A stretch of DNA of 64,000 bases from NCBI RefSeq assembly GCF_020921035.1, contig NC_063150.1:12834001-12898000 (forward strand), given 5' to 3'. Shown piece after piece: positions 1-12,268 of the stretch (position 1 is its first letter; each line of letters opens with the position of its first letter). Below the pieces are notes generated by a model. That model worked only from the letters and a program-made list of their open reading frames with translations. It did no database searches and was not told where the DNA came from. The stretch is from Rhodamnia argentea. Its lineage: Eukaryota > Streptophyta > Magnoliopsida > Myrtales > Myrtaceae. The translations under genes were made by a program, and so were the position numbers.

Positions 1-1604
1 ATTAATATCTTAGTTTACTTTTCTCCTTTTCTAAATTTTTCATTTTACAACAAATTAAGGGTAGAAAGTATGGGATCCATTAACAATTTTTCATTATCAA
101 TCTACCCTCCATTAGCAATATGGGATCTGAAGTGGAAGGAATATTTGAATAAGCAGTATCGATTTGAGATTTTTCATGAAATAAAAATTAATTTAGAGTG
201 AATGTGTCATGAGGGACTAGATTGCGATTTTATGTGAATTGATTGGGTTAAATGGGTTGTGGGGCTAAGAGTTGTTGATCAGTGCAGGCAGGTACATGTC
301 AAAATCAAAGTAAAGGAAGTGTCACTTGCAAATTGAACTAAAATATCTGCACCTTTACAAATTATTTAGGGGCCCCTTTTTTTTATCTTTTTATCCTTTT
401 CCTTCTTTTCTACAATTAGACAGCTCAAAAATTGGACCTGGAAAAGCCGAGTTGCAGTGATCTTTTTTCAAATCTCCAACCCCACAATTCTGAAGAAATC
501 GTGTGAAGAGAGCAAGTGATCAAAGCCGGCCCCGCCACATGCTTTAGTCAGCATTTACATCAGCGATTTTCTATCAAAATTAACTAGATAAATTTAATTA
601 GTAAAATATGAAAATGTTTAGTACTCAATTACCATAATTAAAAGGTATATGACCGAATTAAGAAAAATACAATAGGTTTAAAACTTTTTGAAATTTTCTC
701 AAGCATGCAGAATCAATGTTAATTTCAATTGACATTACATAAAATTAAAATACAACGGTGTTTGAATGGACTTGGACAATCTAAGAAAACTGAGTGCTTG
801 GAGTTAGAACCTCAAAATGGATGCTGATCAACGCAATGCCCTAAAGTATCTGATCCAATTTTGTTAATTATATGTCAACGAGTGCCAGCCTTACTGAAGG
901 TATTTTCAGAATAAAATCTTTTCATTTGAAGTAAGTACGATTCTTAAGATGCTTTGCAGCTCGTTTGCCGTCCTCAGAGCGTAGAGGTGGACTGCCGGCG
1001 TTGACGGTGGCGAGCGAAGACGGCGGCTAGGGCATGGCAAAGAGGATAGAGGGAGGGAGGAGAGCGAGAGAGAGAAGGGGAAAGTGTGCTTTTAAATGAA
1101 AACTTTGTGACATAGAAAAACATTAAAAATCTTTTTCAAGGAAAATATCAGTTATCAATTGTTTAGTGGTTCAGAAAAATTGATTTCCTTCTTATCGTAA
1201 GAAGTCAATTTCTCCTAAGCTCGTTATTTTCGATCCACGAGATCGATTAATTTTCAGTCATCCAAACAGTGGAAAGTCAAAAAATAATTTTCGAAAAGCA
1301 ATTTTCCTTCAAACAAACGAATCCTTGTTAAGCATTGGATCTCCACTGCATGGCACAAATTCAGCGGCGAATGAGATGACGATGAGGATAGGATACAACA
1401 CATGCCAAGTGGGATCCACCTTACCGCATGGCGATCATTGTATGGAGTGTCTTATGGCTGACGTGAAAAATTAGTCTTACCTGATATTTTCTCGCGTGCA
1501 CGGTTATGGTATCAATTTCTCCCATCCTCACCGGAAACCTCTTTTGTTTTCCTTTTGTTTCTAAACAAATGTTGTTGCTATCAGACGTTACAATCTGCTG
1601 ATTG

Positions 1605-1651
1605 AGATTGCACATCATTTTTTTTTTTTGGTCAAAAGATTGCACAACATT
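1605..1651 (-). repeat. micro-insertion, GACC-poly(A) type, with target duplication
   Basis: AGATTGCACATCATT (1605-1619) is repeated as AGATTGCACAACATT (1637-1651), one mismatch. Between them lie 17 nt that read TTTGACC followed by ten A on the minus strand. This looks like a minimal poly(A) retroposition product. Confidence 0.6.
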
Positions 1652-1796
1652 GAACAGGTCAAATTTGACACAAGACAGCGTATGACACTTTAAAACTGAA
1701 TCTGTTTTATTTTTCCTCTTGCATGTCGAGGTTTCGGTATTCTTTGCACGAAGACCAATCGACAGCAGACATATACCGACATGGTGTCCCGTAACC

Positions 1797-1800
<4 letters not shown>

Positions 1801-1834
<34 letters not shown>
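1801..1834. repeat. (CT)n microsatellite
   Basis: About 17 uninterrupted CT units. The surrounding 1-2000 is AT-rich spacer in which I see no gene; 1090-1330 resembles a degraded MITE with poly-A/T-rich ends. Confidence 0.95.
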
Positions 1835-1837
<3 letters not shown>

Positions 1838-2001
1838 TGTAAAATTGTTCCGTATTTCATGACAGATGATGGAGACAGAAGAAGACGATCAAGGATAGAC
1901 AAACCTTTCGGCGCTGTCTTTCGTATTTTAGATCGCAAGGCAACTTGCATGGCTGATTCAGCGTTAAGATATATAATTCGTTTTATTCATAAGAAAGGCA
2001 C

Positions 2002-2143
2002 AATCCGTCCATATATACATATGGATGCTTTGGACTCAAACTTGGCAACAACAACAAGCGATAAACTATATATATATAGTTTATCGCTTGTTGTTGTTGC
2101 CAAGTTTGAGTCCAAAGCATCCATATGTATATATGGACGGATT
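2002..2143. repeat. perfect 142-bp palindrome (71-bp arms, no loop)
   Basis: The left arm starts AATCCGTCCATATATACATA and the right arm is its exact reverse complement, meeting at the centre ACTATATATATATAGT (2065-2080). I found no mismatch over 71 bp and no spacer. A transcript of either strand would fold into a fully paired hairpin. No coding sequence is apparent. Confidence 0.95.
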
Positions 2144-2289
2144 ATATATATATATATAAGCATAAAAAAAGTATCGAGGTTTGAATGCAGATCATCTATG
2201 CCGGGCACACAGTGCCCTCTTTAGCATCTCCATGACTATCAACCTTAGATGTATCGGAGTGATGAATTTTGGAGTCTCTTTTCATTGGC

Positions 2290-2600
2290 CAAATATGTAA
2301 TGTGCTCCATGAACTTTTAATTTATTCAATGTAGTTTCTGAACTTTAATTTAATATTCAATGTGGTAATTGAACATTTTATTTGTTCAATGTGGTCTATG
2401 GACTTTTGGTGCACGTTCAATATAGTTCATGAACTATATGAAAATGTTTAATGTAGTCCTTCTAATAATTTAATATCAGGGAGAATATTTAACATTTTCA
2501 TATAGTTTAGTGAATAAATTGAACATGTATCAAAAGTTCAGGGGCCTCATTGAAGAATTTAAAAGTTTGGGGACCACTTTGCACATTCAGTTAAAGTTGA
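2290..2600. repeat. degenerate repeat with recurring TTCAATGTGGT phrases
   Basis: Variants of 'ATGAACTTTTAATTTATTCA' and 'TCAATGTGGT' recur several times, in part inverted, and a related stretch lies near 11590-11660. I read it as a decayed MITE or satellite-like repeat. No coding potential is visible. Confidence 0.35.
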
Positions 2601-2630
2601 AGGACCATTCGTGTCATTTTTCCGTAAGTC

Positions 2631-2676
2631 AAATGGCTAACTCTCGACCAAAAAAATAAAAAAAAATGGCTAACTC
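2631..2676 (+). repeat. micro-insertion, GACC-poly(A) type, with target duplication
   Basis: AAATGGCTAACTC occurs at 2631-2643 and exactly again at 2664-2676. The 20 nt between read TCGACC, then A7, T, A6. Confidence 0.65.
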
Positions 2677-2979
2677 AAATTTTTTGGTACAAATGAACGA
2701 TGTCATGATCTCGACGTTAAGATCCGAAAGTCAAATTCCTTTTGGGCCGACACGTTGGGCCTCCAGAGTTGCTTTGGCCCACTTAAGCTTGGGCTACGCC
2801 CAGTCCCATCTATACCGCATATTTCATGCTTTTTCGTTGACGAAAAGGGCGCAGAGGACCGACTAGTGCTACTAGCAACTCTTTGAGTACTAACATAGGA
2901 TCCCAATCCCCTGTAGAAAAGTTCGGATTGAGTCATAACTACTTTATACCACTTATCAATAAAATATTCAAAGTTTGGG

Positions 2980-3955
2980 GGCATGTTATTGCAGTACTAC
3001 CAAGATGCTAGCCGTTACAAAATGTGTTTACATGAAGGGTTGCGTTTTTTTAGTAGAAAATGAGTGATTTGAAGAATATATTCTTAAAAAGGATTGTTTC
3101 TATCGGTTACAAAAGTGATACAATGGATCATTTTTAAGAAATATTATATAAATCATTTATTTTTCGTGAAACAGAAAGGGCTAAAGCATAACTAGGCAAC
3201 GTAACATGTGCGACTCAAAAGCTTGCTCATGACTGAATCGAACTTGTGAAAGATAGGCTATCCCTTTACCGCTAGGTCAAAGTGGAAGTCTGCCTCACTT
3301 ATTAGCTTTTTCCTGATAACCTCTATATTAAGTTATCGGATACCGAACATCCTTAAAACTACCTAGAACCTCCACTTTAGAGATAACTACTGATTTCTTT
3401 ACCATTCAGCGTCTGCACACTTGTAGCACACGCCTTTTTGCATAAATAAGAAATACGTAAACTCTAGCAAAATTAAACTTATTTACCTTTGCAAAATATG
3501 TGAAATTTTGTGGGACCATTGCCAACTGTGCTTTGATGAATGAGTAGTTTAATATTTAATTACTCTAACACTCCTTCTCAAGCTTAGTCTTTTTGATCAA
3601 GATCGAGCGTGAAAATAGGTTTGATACCATGTGAAATTTTATGGAATCACTACCAATTGTTCTAAAAGTTTAAGCCATTATATGAAGACGTAGTTTAATA
3701 TTTAATTATTCTAACAAAATCTGTAATTGTTTATCATATTCTATCTAGATACTTTTACAATTTTTTTTAAAATTACTTAATTAAGGTGGAGCTGAAAAAT
3801 GAAAAAAAAATATACATTTATGCGGGCCGTGGTTTGTAAGCTTGGCCCACCCCAGCTAATATAGCTAGATCTATTGGAATTTGGAAGGGCTTAGGCACAG
3901 AACTAGCTTCGCAAGTTTTGGCTGGATAGATCTAGTTGCAATAGAAAAGGACCTA
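2980..3955. other. gene-free AT-rich spacer
   Basis: No gene is visible. 3040-3190 resembles a degraded Tourist-like MITE. 3200-3300 superficially recalls a tRNA-like tract but has no cloverleaf. Confidence 0.5.
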
Positions 3956-3956
3956 A

Positions 3957-3959
<3 letters not shown>

Positions 3960-3988
<29 letters not shown>
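3960..3988. repeat. (GA)n microsatellite
   Basis: About 14 GA units. Confidence 0.95.
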
Positions 3989-3993
<5 letters not shown>

Positions 3994-4084
3994 TATCTTA
4001 CAAATCACGAGTATGAGGTGGTGAGATGTAAAAAGGGATCAGCACGCGGTAGGAACGACCTTGACCCGTTCCTTTGCTATCATG

Positions 4085-4424
4085 TAAGGGTGTCAGAACT
4101 AAACCGGAAAACAGAATCGAATCCCAAATTCGTGCATGTTCGGTTCAATCCGATAAATAAAAAAAAAATCATTAATTTTTCCGTTCGGGTTATTTCAGTT
4201 TGGTTCGATTAATCGAACAATAGCTGAAATTCTCGATAAAAACTAAAAGCGCAACCCAAAATCTCTCTTCTTTCTCACATCTCTCGAAATCACCTTGACC
4301 CCTAATCATCATCTCTCTTCTCCATTCCGAAAATCGGAATCGATTTGTATTCGGCTCGGATCGCAATTCGGTTCGATTCGGTTGTTCACCCTGTCGAAAC
4401 CGAACCAAACAGTTAACAACCCTA
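4085..4424. mobile_element. hAT-like MITE (TAAGGGTGTC...CAACCCTA)
   Basis: About 340 bp. The terminus TAAGGGTGTC faces an inverted ...AACAACCCTA. Flanking octamers CTATCATG (left) and CTAGTATG (right) agree at 6 of 8 positions, as expected for an old 8-bp hAT target duplication. The interior is rich in GGTTCGATTCGGTT-type motifs. No transposase is present, so the element is non-autonomous. Confidence 0.55.
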
Positions 4425-5510
4425 CTAGTATGTGCTGATCTAACAATAATTTATTTTCATAACAAAATCGAGCGATCGGGACGGCCATGGCTTGTTCCAC
4501 TACTAACATGTGCTAATCTAATTATCTCTTTTGCCAAAGAGCGATTTCAAGGTTCAAAGGTGAAGTTAAGCTTTCTCGCATTATTGTCGATTTCAGCAAT
4601 CATGATTCATGATGAATAAACTTTGTTGATCAAGAGATTTTATGCCGGCGGGACATGTAGCCCTACTCACATAGGCTATGGATTCTCTCTGCATGTGAAC
4701 TAAATTGGCCAAACACTAGGGGTAGCCCTAGTGGCCAATTCCCCACCTTCTCGGGGGATTGGGGATTATGGATACGTGAATAAGGGAGTAGGGTTTATCA
4801 GGTTAGCGTATACAACGTGGTTTGTAAAATAAAATAGGATAAGATAAAAATATAAAACTAGTTAAATTGGGCGAGAAGTGAAAAAAAGAGAGGGAGTCTG
4901 TATTTCAGAATTCTAATCCTGCATAAGATCATGCAGGCATGTCACGTACAGCTCAGAAGTGACAGATGAGAGTGGCCATTTGCCGGTTCTCAATATATTT
5001 CTGTGGACCTTTGTCACTCAAATTTTGCAGCAGCTTTTACGACGGTTGTTGGGCTTTTTGCTTGTCATGGCTTTTTAGGGGGGAATTACAAAAATAAAAA
5101 ATAAAATCTTAAACCTATTATAATTCTGCTAATTCATTCTTAAATTTTATTCTTTTTAACATTTTAATTTTAAATCTTTTGTGTTTGTGCCAATTTATCC
5201 ATCTGAACAATTTTAATAAAAAATTGTAACGTGGATATCGATCGTTTTATGTGACATGATCGGTATTAAAATAGAGATTTTTTTTATCAATAGTTTAATA
5301 TTTTTGAATTATTTGTCATTTATTCTGTACTGTTTATATTTTCTGCACTTCCGGCCACAAGCAAGGGCGGGATGCCCTTGCCGAGTCTGGGCCCTTAAGT
5401 CTCGAAAATAAAAAAATTATAAAAACTTCAAAAATTATTAAATATAAGTAAAAAATATCCACGTTAGTGCCGATTGTGTCTTGTAGGACATCGGCCGTTA
5501 ACGATTTTCT
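4425..5510. other. gene-free spacer with a truncated MULE-like MITE
   Basis: No gene is seen. Roughly 5085-5510 carries phrases shared with the MULE-type MITE at 6662-7393 (lines such as AAACCTATT and CCACGTTAGTGCCG), so it is probably a truncated or diverged relative. Confidence 0.4.
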
Positions 5511-5516
5511 CTGGCT

Positions 5517-5726
5517 TTAAGACATGAGGTAGGGTTTTCGCCTTTTGACCACGTCCTTTTCAAGAAGATGAACACCAACCAAGGCCAACCACCGCTTTCC
5601 ATTTCCAGGAGTAACCAAATCCATCACCAACGATTCGTATTCAAATACTCTCATCCATTCCCCGACGAGTTGGTCATTCAATTCTGGCATTTCAGGGATC
5701 AAAGCGGGGTCCTTCGACGCCTCCAA
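5517..5726 (-). pseudogene. unidentified short open frame, possible exon fragment
   Basis: A 69-codon frame with protein-like composition (few low-complexity runs, mixed charge) and an open extension upstream. I do not recognise it. It has no intact neighbours, no clear splice sites and lies in repeat-rich spacer. It could be a captured or decayed exon, or chance. Confidence 0.15.
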
Positions 5727-5729
5727 TTG

Positions 5730-6652
5730 CTGGCCAAGTGATTTGACTCAGGGTCCAAAGTCAACATTTATGATTGGGATGACAATTCATTACAAAAGGT
5801 CAAGTTGCCCACAAGACCAAGACTAGAAACTCACACACGTAGACGAGAGGGGAATTTAAACCCTGAGTGAATAAAAAGTTAGAATTTCGCAAAAGGGCTA
5901 AAAGAAAATCTCATATAAAACTCAACACATCCAGCTTTGATATTGAGTCGAAGAACTAGAAATCTTTAGTTCTTGAATAAGTTTGTAGTGACCTGATGAT
6001 TTTTCGCATGGCATCGGAGCATGATAAATCTCTCATCACTCATTGTTTACCCGCCCTTAGTGTGTAGTTAGGGAACTCTGTGTAATTGATGGCTCCTTCA
6101 AACCGTGATTAAAGTAGCTGCTGAAATAGAATTCTGGCGGTGTGTACATTGAAAGAATGTGATTAAATACGTTGTAATGAAGGCGATTTATAATATGGCG
6201 ATGCCAAAAAAAGTTCAGCTTTGGTCTGAGTGTTGCTTAGTAGTAGCAATCATGTGCTTGGTTATCACATGCTGACATCTGCGTATAGATGTAACTATAC
6301 AAAATTTCGAGCTTTTAAGTAGAAGGAGACCACAAAATAGTGAGTCAAGATGAACTCGTAAATAAGTCATGTGAAGTTCTAGAAAGGAAACCAAGACGAA
6401 AAGACACATTCCAAGTGAGTAATCATATGGGGATGGACTGAAACTTGGCTCTCCTTTCTCTTTATTTATTTTTATGAATAAGTACAGATTTTATTTAACA
6501 ATAAACATGGTTAGCGATATTGCGCCAGATGTAAGTATGAATTGACACGCACGACTAGATAATTCTTTTTGTTTGTTTTGTTTTTGTTTTAGTGGTCATG
6601 TGGTGTTTGGATTAAGTGTTGCATCAGTTTGATCCACCTTTTATGGTGATCT
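5730..6652. other. gene-free spacer
   Basis: No gene, RNA or clear repeat boundary seen. Confidence 0.5.
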
Positions 6653-6661
6653 TAAGCTGCA

Positions 6662-7393
6662 AAGAAAATTGTCCAAAATTTTTTAAATCTATTTCACTTT
6701 TATCAATTAGTCCTAAACATTTTGATTTTGCCAATTGAATCCTACACTTTTTCATGCTTTGCCGGTTAAATCCACTTAGCCAATTTTGGCTAGAAATCAC
6801 CGACGTGCACGCCGATCATCTTACATGGCATGGGCGGCTCTAATGTGTTTTTTTATTGATTTATTTATTAATTTCATTTCTTTCTATTTTTTTTATTTTT
6901 CTATTTAAAGGGCCGGTGGGGTCGCAGCCCCTCGCCCACCCTTGCTGTGGCCGACGAAGGCCAAGGCGAGGGCCGCCATGCCCTCTTCTTGCAAAGCCCT
7001 AGCTGTGGTTCGTGAGCTCACGACCTCCCGCCTACGGTCAATGAGGGTTTCGCGGCCCTCACCCAGAGGCCGTCGGGGATCGCCGGCCCTCGGCCGGTGC
7101 CCGACCGCCCTTTGAAATAGAAAGGAAAAAAAAGGAAGTAAAGAAAATAAAAATAAATAAAATAACTGAAAATTTTAAAAAATATTAAAATATTATCAAA
7201 AGTTATCCATGTCAGCATTGGACGTGCTACGCAGGATGACTAACGCCCACGTTAGTGATTTTCGGCCAAAATTGGCCGGATGGACTCAATTGACAAATGT
7301 CAAAAGGTATAGGACTCAAATGGCGAAACTAAAAGATTTATTGCTGAATTGACAATAGTACAATAGGTTTATGATTTTTTGGACAATTTTTCC
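6662..7393. mobile_element. MULE-type MITE with 9-bp target duplication
   Basis: A 732-bp element. Left end AAGAAAATTGTCCAAAA matches the reverse complement of the right end, GGAAAAATTGTCCAAAAA. It is bounded by TAAGCTGCA (6653-6661) and TAAGGTGCA (7394-7402), a 9-bp duplication with one mismatch, the size typical of Mutator-like elements. Further inverted similarity runs inward on both sides. The core (about 6910-7110) is GC-rich with GGCC-type repeats. No transposase frame. Confidence 0.75.
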
Positions 7394-7402
7394 TAAGGTG
7401 CA

Positions 7403-10400
7403 GTGGCTACCCCCATATTAACTTTGTCTAGAGTGCTTCGATACTACAAAGAAAGGAAAAATCTTTTTGGCCACCGTTGGCACCTAAATTTTGATTTTCT
7501 AGGAATTTATTTATTTACTTCATAAAATGAGAGTTAGTCATAATTCTCACAAAATAATAATAATAATTTTTCATGCATTGCATATATATTTTTTTTGTCA
7601 GTCATTGCATTTAAGGTCCGAGGTGAGTCAACCGAGCTTAATTTTGACAGCGGTTGAATCGAACTTGGTTTGAAAAATTGCGACCAAGGCATGGGGAGTG
7701 TGTCGAATTTTAATAAGCTAAATGGACCTATTTTCAGTTTTAGTCTATGTAGGCTTAATTATTTAATTAAGGCTTTCAGTTAAATGTCCATTACTTAGAA
7801 AAGCCTTAGTTGAGTTTAAGAATGCAGGACAAGCCTATAGTTTAATTAGAAAATCTGATGGGGCTAGTCCATGAAAGAGCCGAAAGTTGCATGTGGGTTT
7901 AGATATTGATTTAGCTTATTTTGTAGGGCCTTTATTGGATTAGTTCAAATCTAATCATGCCTAATTGCATCTCAAAGCCCACGGACATGTTTGTTCAGCT
8001 GAATCCATCCATCACATGCCTTGGCCGAAGATTTAATGAGGTAGAGCTAGGATTCTTCAAACTTTCAAAAATTAGTCGAGGATCTTAATGAGTTCCCAAA
8101 AAGTTAAAACTCTATCTCTACTTAGCTGAAAATAACAGAGAGTTTTGATAGATGCGGGAACTCATGGTCCAATGGCTCATACTTCGACTAGCATTACAAA
8201 TCGAACGGTTTTAAGGGAGTCCTATTCCAAATAGGACTAGTAGTTCGAAGTCCATATAAGGAACCCCTAGCTCACGTCAATGGGGGTTGGCCATTATTGA
8301 TTTGCAGCGGAAATTGGAGAATTGCTTGGAGAGATTGAAGGTTCGATTGTCTCCCTCGTGGTCAAAGTGATCCCCTAGCCGTAGTTCTGTCACACACGAG
8401 GCGCCCTTGCTCCGTCGCTGTCCACCGCCATCCCAATATCCCCGTGACTGCTTTGGTTCGCTGATCCGCCATCGCTCAGCCGTTACAATCCGGTGCTTCG
8501 CCCCTTAGCGGTCCCAACGTTCGTCGTAGTTCAAGACGTCGAAAACCAGATCGCCCCAGCTGCTGTCCAATTCTGTTCAACACAAAAATCAGCTCTGTCC
8601 AGGCAATAATTTGACTTTACTTTGATCCGTATTCATTGTCTAACGAAGCTGCATTCCTGTGCTAGCTTATTTGGCTATTCAGAGCACGAATCTGGTGTAG
8701 AGGAGGCCGTTTTGGGTGAAAATCACAGCTCAAGTGCTTGCTGGAAAATCTGTCTGGAAAAGGTAACTAATCTTAAGCTTTGAGTGCTTATCCATGCTAG
8801 TTTACGTGATAATGTGCATGTTGTCTTTAGGCTCCTTCGAACATTCACGATTTTGCAATTAAAGGAATTCAAGTTCTTCTATGCTAGAACCGCAAATTGA
8901 TTTGTCATGTTGTCAGATTCTTGTTTTTTTTTTAGTAAAGTCAACTTGATCATGAGATTGGACGAATCTAGTTTTTTTTTTTTTTTTTTAGAGAATAGAT
9001 GACATTAAATGAAAATATCTTTCCTAAAAAAATTGTCCGATGAATTTTCTAAGATGAGATAAGTATGCTGGAGTTTCTTGACATACATTCACATCATGGC
9101 TGAACCTATTCTGGGTTTGAAACATCATTATGATAGAGTTTTGATGTAATGTGGACGACCTCTTCGATCTTGAGGACGAATGTGTTGGGGGAGGAAACGT
9201 ATCCATGGGTGATTGGACTTATTTTTTGATCTTATGATGATATTGGATTGTTAGCAATAATATTTGAGGTCATTGGATAATATTTACATTTGTTACAAAT
9301 AAGCTTTTGACCTTGATCGTTATCTCTAGCACATGCAAGACGATTTGGATATTATTTGAATGCTATCTTATTCTATCTTTGGCAATTTTCCCGAGTGTTA
9401 TGTGACTAGAGATAAGGTTCGATTTAATTGGGTGATATCCATATCTTTTGAGAAATATCTGAAATAATTTTTCCTATCTTAAAGATAATTCTTTCAAATT
9501 AAAATTGGATCAAACGTTTAGATGAGGAAAGGTGGATCCTCAATCTCATAATTTCGGCCACCCCTCTAGTTTTCAAAATTTCAAGCTCAATTGGTTTTCA
9601 TTTTTTTATTTTATTTTTGTCATGCTGTTTGTTTGCTTTTGATTGTTATAAAATTTGCACAATTTTAAACAAACATGTCCATAATATATGCTCCCCTTTG
9701 TGCCTAGACCCGTCGGAAAAATAAATCACACGCCTTAGCCACGATCTTGTGGAATGGGATGGTGATTTAGTATAGAAATTTGTGTTACGCCCTTTGGCAA
9801 AAGGGATGTTGTTTTCCTATATGCGTATCCGTATACTGGCTCGAATCCTCGAGGATGTAGCAGATAAAATCTCGCTCTAGCCTAGATCTTTGGGAATGAG
9901 AGGATTTTCGGAAAAAATCGGAAATTAAAGGTATATTATGGGCATTTTTGTTTAATTTTGTTCAGATTTTTGATTGCTTTTAAATGTTTTCTTTTATTAT
10001 CGAAAATATAAAAAAAAATCATCCTTTGGGCGCATAATATACGGTCTTCATGTCACATTTTTCCAATTAATTAATCATCAAATTCACATCAATTGGAAAG
10101 GCTTTTTCATGAAATTGGTACCGAAAGGGCGTTAATTTTTAATTAACGTAACCAAGTCCCCGAACCCAATCTCTCTGGTTCGTAGAGATAAAATAGTTCT
10201 CCCACTATTTTATATAGGTTTCTAATCAACCTACTTTAAATGATTAGTGGCGGCTCCAATTGAATTTTTTTTCATGAATAAACCTAAGTTGCGATTCGGT
10301 AGGACTTGGGAGGGTCCGAATTAGGTTAGTTGATTTAATTGACCCGATAATCCGTTAGCCTGATTTTAGGTCGCGACAACCACTTCGTTGGTAGATAACA

Positions 10401-10440
10401 TTTTGAGTCTTCACTCCACTTCGATACTACAAAGAAAGGA
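7403..10440. repeat. about 3 kb of non-coding repeat, probable retroelement relic
   Basis: A 22-bp sequence (CTTCGATACTACAAAGAAAG plus GA) occurs at 7436-7457 and again at 10419-10440. Between them is an unusual mix: AT-rich DNA, a GC-rich leader-like tract (8340-8600) and a 3' part (10080-10380) with phrases common in plant LTR-retroelement UTRs. There is no gag or pol coding. It may be a large non-autonomous element or decayed retroelement DNA; I cannot define termini beyond the 22-bp repeat. Confidence 0.35.
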
Positions 10441-11460
10441 GCTACTCTATTCCGATCTAGATCCGAGAGTTAAATAAGTATGCTTTCGGGGATTCGATAC
10501 CCCCATGCTTTGTCCATGAACAAGTCCTTTGTGTCCAGCTTCAATGATGATCATAGGAACTCTGGCGTATCATGAATACTAAAGCTTTATTCTTTCAAAT
10601 GTTACCTCTATGTTTATTCAACCTATTTTGGTTATCTCCGAACCTAGGCACGCACTATCAATTGTCAATGTCATATTTACAAGAGAATGAATTTTCGGTG
10701 TGCGCTCATTATTGACCATGATACAAGATTCAGTGATCGATTGTCGATTATTTTGCTTAACAGATTTGTTCTTGTAGAACCAGTGTTCGCTTAACCTTGC
10801 TGGTGCTTTGTTGATCCTTCTTATTTTATGGATTGGGCTTTACTATGCTTCGATGAGCTTTGGCATGAAGTTTATGCACTTCTCATGTATCCCTTTGAGC
10901 AATGAATATAACTTTCTTTCAACAAAAAATAAAATAAAAATCTCGCACCGAACCCCTAAATACTCATGAACTCTAATTAAATCGTTCTTGTCTCAACGGG
11001 CAAATTCGGCAATAGGGACCAAATGTATTCAAAAGCTGCACCACACTCGTTATCGTTTTTGATCATCTGCTTCTCTGTGAAGCTTCTCTAATTGAATGCA
11101 CAATAGGTTTATTGTCTAATGTCCTACTATTATGGAGAGTATTGATTAGATAAAAGGCTTTAGTATAGTTGAAAATTCAAATCTGCGGCAGTGGTTGGAG
11201 GACGAGTACAATGAATAGGAATTTGACGGCTTGAACCCCTCTCATCCACGCTCTCAAACTACAGGAACAACCAGTCTACTGGGAACGGATACCAAATTAT
11301 GTCCCATCAAAATTGAATCATAGAATTGAGCCTGAGGTGCCATTACAACATGGATCAAAATGCTGTGGACCCATAAGATTTATCTCCTAAACGACACAAC
11401 TACCTCTGTTTATCGAGAAATTAAAGAAAAACAAAGATCTGAAACTCCTGAAACGCTAAA
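10441..11460. other. gene-free spacer, possible LINE 3' remnant
   Basis: 10600-10945 ends in a tract like ATGAATATAACTTTCTTTCA followed by an A-rich tail, the layout of a non-LTR 3' end. A partly similar stretch lies at 14590-14925. No reverse transcriptase frame is visible. Confidence 0.3.
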
Positions 11461-11467
11461 GAGTGAA

Positions 11468-11582
11468 TGATACAAATGAGAGAGCAGGGTTTCATAACCT
11501 ACGCACACACATAGCACACATGGTGGCTTGTAAAATAGACAATAATAGGACTAGACCAAAAAAAAAAAAATGATACAAATAA
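11468..11582 (+). repeat. short poly(A)-tailed insertion (91 nt) with target duplication
   Basis: TGATACAAATGA (11468-11479) recurs as TGATACAAATAA (11571-11582). The 91 nt between consist of a 78-nt body ending GGACTAGACC and thirteen A. It shares the GACC-poly(A) 3' end of the much shorter micro-insertions elsewhere in the window, so it may be a less truncated member of the same family. Confidence 0.55.
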
Positions 11583-11589
11583 TGCTTAA

Positions 11590-12265
11590 ACTTTGGTCCA
11601 ATATGTGATGTGAAACTTAAACTCTTAATTTATTAAAGTAGTTCATGAACATGTTCAATGTAGTCTTATCATTTTGATCAAATAACAAAGCAGACATTAT
11701 TTGATGACATGAATTAACATATGCTAAGATTAAAAATGATGAGTCAACATGTCCCGTTGCGTCCTTGTGCCACCCGCCATCTCTACCCTGGTCTTTTTCT
11801 TCGAGCCACATTGGCTGCAAACTCATATGATCACTTGCGATTGCTCAGAGGTCCTTGCTCAGCACCACTTGCGATTCACTGGTTGAACGTTAGTTAAGCC
11901 CTATCATCATATTCCCACCGAGGTGCGAGAAAATCTGGTTCCGCGGCCCTAATATGAAATTCTGAAGAAATCGAAAATGTACATGCTTTTCCTCGAAAAC
12001 AAACGATTAACACAGTGTAGCAGACAGTAAATAGAATCATAGCACAGGAAATAAACGAGGACAAGGTCCAATTACGGTCTTACTATTTTTTCCCTTAGGT
12101 ATTGATTGATAAGGCAATGAAAATTCATTGATGTTTTATACGGATATTACAGCCAATCCTTCTTGTCGTCTCTTTTGTGTCGGTGTACATCTTTGTCCAT
12201 ACGATGTTTACATGTTCGATCGTGACAACAGAGGACAGCCTTTTCCAACGAAAAGTGATAGATTC
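11590..12265. other. gene-free spacer
   Basis: No gene seen; the beginning shares repeat phrases with 2290-2600. Confidence 0.4.
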
Positions 12266-12268
12266 TTA

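Noticed and set aside
1781..2224. 147-codon frame containing the palindrome
   Set aside because: It starts in a CT microsatellite and reads through both arms of the palindrome; composition is not protein-like.
3200..3300. Second tRNA-like tract
   Set aside because: Resembles only the T-arm by a few bases; no acceptor pairing.
7570..7612. Candidate micro-insertion between two CATTGCAT copies
   Set aside because: The repeat is only 8 bp and AT-rich; too weak to include, though the insert does read CTGAC plus A8 on the minus strand.
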